6,004 bases of DNA, taken from an uncultured Pseudomonadota bacterium (GTDB lineage: Bacteria > Pseudomonadota > Gammaproteobacteria > Burkholderiales > Usitatibacteraceae). The notes under the pieces were generated by a model. That model ran no database searches and was not told where the DNA came from. It saw only the letters and a program-made list of their open reading frames with translations. The stretch is taken from positions 1-6,004 of the forward strand of contig CALEJW010000210.1 in assembly GCA_937898635.1 (NCBI GenBank), given 5' to 3'. A program made the position numbers and the translations under genes. Each line of letters starts with the position of its first letter. Position 1 is the stretch's first letter. This document shows positions 5,175 through 6,004 of the stretch, piece after piece.

Positions 5175-5674
5175 GCGCCCGGGCCGCGGCGCATCCGGAC
5201 GTGGATGCCGTCCACGGCCTCCTCGCGGAAGCCGAGGCGGTCGTAGAGGCTCCTCGCGCGGTTGAAGGATTCCACGTGCAGCGTCACGGCCGCGCCCCGG
5301 CGCGCGGCGTCCGCGATGACGGCCTGCATGATCGCCGTGCCGAGCCCCGCATCGCGCGCGGCCGGCACGAGCGCGATGTCCATTACCCGGATCTCGCCTT
5401 CCATCGCGTGCAGGTAGAGCCGCCCGATGGGCTCGCCCGCGCGCTCGATCACGAGGAAGGCCGCGCCGCGGTAGTGCTCGCGGTAGTGGCGGTCCTGGAG
5501 GGCGAACTGGGAATCGGCGAAGGCCCGCTTGTCCGCCTCGCTCCAGCCGGTGAGGTCCAGCTCCGGCTCGCGCGTGCTGCGGTAGAGCGCCCTCAGGAAG
5601 GCTTCGTCGCCGGGCCCGGTCTCGCGGAACGCGAGTCCCGGGACGACCGGGACCGCCGCCGCCTCAGGCGGCAT
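5171..5674 (-). CDS. GNAT family N-acetyltransferase
   Basis: This is a 167-residue protein of typical GNAT length. The acetyl-CoA pyrophosphate-binding motif RDAGLG is at 107-112, preceded by the core strand IRVMDIALVP (95-104). The second motif region, LHVESFNRARSLYDRLGF at 132-149, is the usual GNAT C-terminal strand, helix and Y..LGF. The N-terminal part has LYRSTREPELDLTGW at 30-44, typical of one GNAT subgroup. No signal peptide is present, so it acts in the cytoplasm. The substrate is unknown; a small molecule, or a protein from this locus, could be acetylated. Its start overlaps the end of the DUF6916 gene by 11 nt and no Shine-Dalgarno sequence is evident, so translation is probably coupled. 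Its TAG stop and that of the convergent Tat gene share the bases CTAG at 5171-5174. Confidence 0.92.
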   Translation of the reverse strand: MPPEAAAVPVVPGLAFRETGPGDEAFLRALYRSTREPELDLTGWSEADKRAFADSQFALQDRHYREHYRGAAFLVIERAGEPIGRLYLHAMEGEIRVMDIALVPAARDAGLGTAIMQAVIADAARRGAAVTLHVESFNRARSLYDRLGFREEAVDGIHVRMRRGPGA

Positions 5675-5984
5675 GGCAGAAGCAGGCTTCGTAGTCCGTG
5701 CCCTCGGGCGACTGCGCGATGGGCGTGATGAAGAAGGCGTAGTCGCCGAGGCGCGCGTGGCGGAAGCGGTAGATCCGCTGCGGGTGCACCGGCGAGGACG
5801 GGCCGCGGAAGAGGATCGCGAACTGGCGCACCTCGCCGGAGCGGCCCTGCGAGCTCACCTCCACGACCTTCAGGACGACGCCGCGTTCGCCGCCGTCGTC
5901 GGGAAAGAACTCGAGGGACTCGTCCCGAAGCGATTGCGCGTCTTCCCAGGCGAGCGCGCGGGCGAGGAGGGCTTCGTCGATCAT
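5664..5984 (-). CDS. DUF6916-like cytoplasmic protein
   Basis: This 106-residue protein has no signal peptide or membrane segment. It has the pattern of the DUF6916 family: an initial segment ending in SLEFFPDD, a strand VVLKVVEVS, then FAILFRGPSS, IYRFRHARLGDYAFFITP (72-89) and YEACF near the end. That matches the exported protein at 4779-5174 segment by segment (YTVTHPGLGRFALFVSP and EAVFNR), so the two are distant homologues placed in different compartments. The C-terminus is unusual in carrying CFC. The gene overlaps the GNAT gene by 11 nt, forming a two-gene operon. No ribosome binding site precedes the ATG; instead a -10-like TAGAAT ends 6 nt before it, suggesting a leaderless mRNA. The function of the family is unknown. 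The family assignment is from memory. Confidence 0.82.
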   Translation of the reverse strand: MIDEALLARALAWEDAQSLRDESLEFFPDDGGERGVVLKVVEVSSQGRSGEVRQFAILFRGPSSPVHPQRIYRFRHARLGDYAFFITPIAQSPEGTDYEACFCHAA

Positions 5985-5990
5985 GGGCGC

Positions 5991-5996
5991 ATTCTA
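5991..5996 (-). promoter_or_regulatory. -10 element placed for leaderless transcription of the DUF6916-GNAT operon
   Basis: TAGAAT on the minus strand (5 of 6 to TATAAT) is followed by GCGCCC and then the ATG at 5984. With normal spacing, RNA would begin at or within a base or two of the ATG. The -35 box would lie about 17 bp further out, beyond the window, so it cannot be checked here. The shared sequence CTANAATGCGCC also surrounds the -10 box at 4732-4743. Confidence 0.45.
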
Positions 5997-6004
5997 GCGC
6001 CCCG

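Noticed and set aside
5201..5728. Plus-strand open frame of 175 codons opposite the GNAT gene
   Set aside because: It is antisense to a clear acetyltransferase, has biased composition and no recognisable domain or ribosome binding site.

Overview
The window is very GC-rich with a strong G/C bias at third codon positions. It looks like a Pseudomonadota chromosome, and I lean towards an environmental betaproteobacterium. The lean rests on codon use, on gene families common there, and on two -10 elements followed by the same AATGCGCC stretch. That placement is inference. No rRNA, tRNA, CRISPR, transposase or integrase is visible, and no stretch over 300 bases lacks a gene.

Left and centre (1-4610) is one tightly packed minus-strand block, read right to left. 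Three paralogous phage-tail-collar (microcystin-dependent/MdpB-like) proteins of 171, 169 and 169 residues come first, separated by 4 and 8 nt. After 29 nt comes a very large secreted protein of at least 1011 residues that runs off the left edge. Its order is: signal sequence, N-terminal domain of SBBP proteins, seven SBBP beta-propeller repeats, a Big_1-type Ig-like domain, a second beta-sandwich module with a cysteine pair, then FG-GAP/VCBS-type calcium-binding repeats of exactly 48 residues. This gene dominates positions 1-3033, although several long spurious ORFs overlap it.

The control region (4611-4778) is divergent. A possible minus-strand promoter faces the collar operon. A plus-strand promoter faces a small Tat-exported DUF6916-like protein (4779-5174). 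Each predicted transcription start lies on or beside an inverted repeat.

Right (5171-5984) is a second minus-strand pair: a cytoplasmic DUF6916-like protein of 106 residues whose gene overlaps that of a GNAT acetyltransferase by 11 nt. The GNAT gene converges on the Tat gene, and one CTAG supplies both stop codons. The DUF6916 gene appears to be transcribed from a -10 box placed so that its mRNA would be leaderless.

Together these genes look like an accessory surface module rather than a prophage, since no capsid, terminase, sheath, baseplate or lysis genes are present. Collar proteins with conserved histidines could form short fibres or tips, the large propeller/calcium-repeat protein could be a surface adhesin, and the DUF6916 proteins could be companions of the collar proteins. 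The assembly is inference; the gene content and operon structure are read directly.
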